From positions 1-31,119 of the forward strand of contig JBLIDK010000022.1 of NCBI GenBank assembly GCA_047632595.1: a stretch of DNA of 31,119 nt, in the 5' to 3' direction. The position numbers and the translations under genes are program-made. This document shows positions 30,301 through 31,119 of the stretch, piece after piece. The DNA is from JBLIDK01 sp047632595 (lineage in GTDB: Bacteria > Bacteroidota > Bacteroidia > Sphingobacteriales > Sphingobacteriaceae). The notes beneath the pieces are model-generated. The model was not told the origin of the DNA and did not search any database. It saw only the letters and a list, made by a program, of their open reading frames with translations. The first letter of the stretch is position 1. The number at the start of each line of letters is the position of its first letter.

Positions 30301-31119
30301 TTCTAATTCAGGTTCATTTGCTTGGACGTTTGATGGAGTATTAGAAACAGATTACAACTTCTTAAACGTTACAACTGCAAGTTCTGAAACACCAGAATTA
30401 GAATGGTTAACACCAATTAACAGAACATTCTCATTAAACGTAACAAACGAAATTTCTGGTGCTGGTTGCGATGCTGCAAACAGTGGTGACTTAACTCAAC
30501 CAGTTAACCCTCGTGCTGTAGTTTCTATAAATGCACTTGTGGGTGATATATGTGAAACTGGTGAAAGAACTTACGAAGCAACAATCGAAAATACAGATGG
30601 TACATTTAATTGGATATTTGGTGGCGAAGAAGGAACAGATTATGATTTCGTTTCTAGTGATTCAACAAGTGCAACACCAACCCTTAATTGGATTACTGCT
30701 AATACATATAGTGTTGACTTAAATGTTATTCATTTACATGAAGGACTTTCAGGTTGTGAGGACGTAATAAGTGCCGAAACGGTAACTGAAACTGTGAATG
30801 CCGATGCTGTAATTAACGGTATTTCATTTGCTGAAGCTTGTAAAAATGATGAAGTTACTTATACTGCTGATGTTAGTAACGCTGGAGCCTATACTTGGAC
30901 TTTTGAAGGTGTAGAAAATACTGACTATAGCTATGTTGATGGAACCAATGCTAATTCAGCTAAGCCAACTTTGGTATGGAATACCGCAGATACCTTTGGC
31001 TTCTCATTAGAGGTTACAAATGAAGTAACTGGAAATGGATGTGCGAATACAAACAACGTAGACGACGCCTTAGTTCAAATTGTTCACCCTCGTGCAACGG
31101 TATCAATTAATGAACTAGT
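27341..31119 (+). CDS. Giant secreted protein: coiled coil plus tandem Ig/PKD-like repeats (3' end cut by window)
   Basis: An open frame of 1259 codons runs off the right edge. It starts MKTIVQNTLVLISLFLSSFL and has a signal peptide cleaved after about Ala24 (NVNAQ). Residues about 30-195 are a charged, heptad-rich coiled coil (IQELQELIDSIITQGDKIQ) that contains an internal duplication. About 205-480 is a beta-rich region without a recognised family (VDGGYARIFININVKD, RLVIDLEEDCYIYCTNPYY). From about 497 at least eight repeats of 91-98 residues follow, with a ninth beginning at the edge. Each opens like VCETGEVVY, contains a W-(x)-F/L-G/D turn (SFSWNFGDA, VFTWNLGDA, AYTWTFEGV) and often ends near GxGC, suggesting one disulfide per unit. 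The design suits a surface adhesin or matrix protein. A T9SS tail would be expected outside the window but cannot be seen. Confidence 0.85.
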   Translation, partial: MKTIVQNTLVLISLFLSSFLNVNAQTNPVDTIEQIQELKDFIEEEPDSASNDMNRESDMAINTINNQIQELQELIDSIITQGDKIQSEADSTQEMILQMASAAIDSINKALPTIEPDEAAEMVIAATENLISLVDSLREDAMLKIAELQAQLDEDTATLVQLIDDQRESALNDVNRELNTAINNIKKQIQDILDAVQFVYTQTENIVYDVIDLNQTYEEQFVDNLDYSISMGALEVDGGYARIFININVKDTAFNLGDVGLKLKIRDYEANGNTPIYIEQVELDEANTGRFREEEDTINYEKQFIGYNEATGTLIANISLKEDTFGQLLRATLPVRTRFGQSLNFMGGIINEGNSRLFSVLVPISQASGRLVIDLEEDCYIYCTNPYYTDIFDPSKVRQSIVTLSSALIETSDDDQIICKTKEVTFISNKHQGNQWQVTDTAGIFIDVANATGRYYTTDSLKNGQKIRNNHKYAFKNNRLNTVASNDFTFTVVELGADISAVSSICSGGTVTYTATPTAASLDFGDTYSWDLGDSNNYNTLSGGLNQSFIEVEWTVPVTSITDFPIQLTFSESDPTLSCESFITTVNQTITPPITAAFTAFEVCETGEVVYNVNANEAANSFSWNFGDAGNFDFLNGTSDTSETPEVVWNTTGTHPVSLEITSISEVVTCAPLNLDFNQLVNPSVTITVPSPEVICEETTKSYDASTFVSNAGTYSWLIDAAPSSYTLVSDLLNSTLEVTWKTEGNHKVILTATNKKENVNNTDGCSAKTDSFTQQVNGATVVALNAVSPVCQTGEVIYSATVENGDVFTWNLGDAANYELMEYNGVQTTLNSDTLAVKWLTNGTFPISLDVSSATAGCLVNSDEITQIVNESVTNTLAAFAILCETGQTVYTSTVYGTGFNWEIDGVRNTDYTLRSLDFNRGNLDVTWINAGDYAVKLTVDNVNSGAGCSSLSDEAIQTVNPTSTIGAIAFDAVCETGSTVYTPTTSNSGSFAWTFDGVLETDYNFLNVTTASSETPELEWLTPINRTFSLNVTNEISGAGCDAANSGDLTQPVNPRAVVSINALVGDICETGERTYEATIENTDGTFNWIFGGEEGTDYDFVSSDSTSATPTLNWITANTYSVDLNVIHLHEGLSGCEDVISAETVTETVNADAVINGISFAEACKNDEVTYTADVSNAGAYTWTFEGVENTDYSYVDGTNANSAKPTLVWNTADTFGFSLEVTNEVTGNGCANTNNVDDALVQIVHPRATVSINEL

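Noticed and set aside
27341..31119. CRISPR-like or satellite array in the repeat region
   Set aside because: The repetition is at protein level with diverged DNA and unequal spacing, in one open frame; no short identical direct repeats were seen.

Overview
The window is an AT-rich piece of a Bacteroidota chromosome, most likely Flavobacteriales (inference). The signs are: promoters of the TAnnTTTG type, mostly absent Shine-Dalgarno sequences, type IX secretion (T9SS) C-terminal sorting domains, a lipoprotein with a Flavobacteriia-like surface-export signal, and the gene order rpsU - xer - hpf - tRNAs - tuf - secE - nusG - rplKAJL - rpoBC. No phage, transposase, CRISPR array or rRNA gene was seen.

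Layout. 1-491: 5' part of a minus-strand surface lipoprotein gene. 492-1185: non-coding, with inverted repeats. 1186-2888: rpsU (with a strong SD), a Xer-type recombinase and a short HPF. 3041-4972: a tRNA transcript (Thr-TGT, Tyr, Gly, Thr-GGT) leading into tuf and closed by a strong hairpin. 4980-16295: tRNA-Trp, secE, nusG, rplK, rplA, rplJ, rplL, rpoB and rpoC, with a long stem-loop between rplL and rpoB. 16396-18618: a secreted PKD-repeat protein with a T9SS tail. 18856-19677: gene debris. 19670-22442: a minus-strand pair encoding a PorV-like barrel and a helix-hairpin-helix outer-membrane protein. 22588-25362: a membrane pyrophosphatase fused to a YceI domain. 25497-26824: yidD and a convergent ACMSD-family amidohydrolase. 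27341-end: a very large secreted protein with a coiled-coil N-terminus and at least eight tandem Ig/PKD-like repeats, cut by the window edge.

The first half is core information processing: ribosome, elongation factor, transcription and Sec. The second half is cell-envelope biology: secreted repeat proteins, outer-membrane barrels, an ion pump and the membrane-insertion factor YidD.

The most unusual items are the HppA-YceI fusion, the decayed partial copy of the neighbouring HhH barrel gene joined to a T9SS tail, three consecutive hairpins inside the tRNA operon, the contrast between SD-bearing rpsU/rpoC and their SD-less neighbours, and near-identical TTG start regions in rplA and rpoB.
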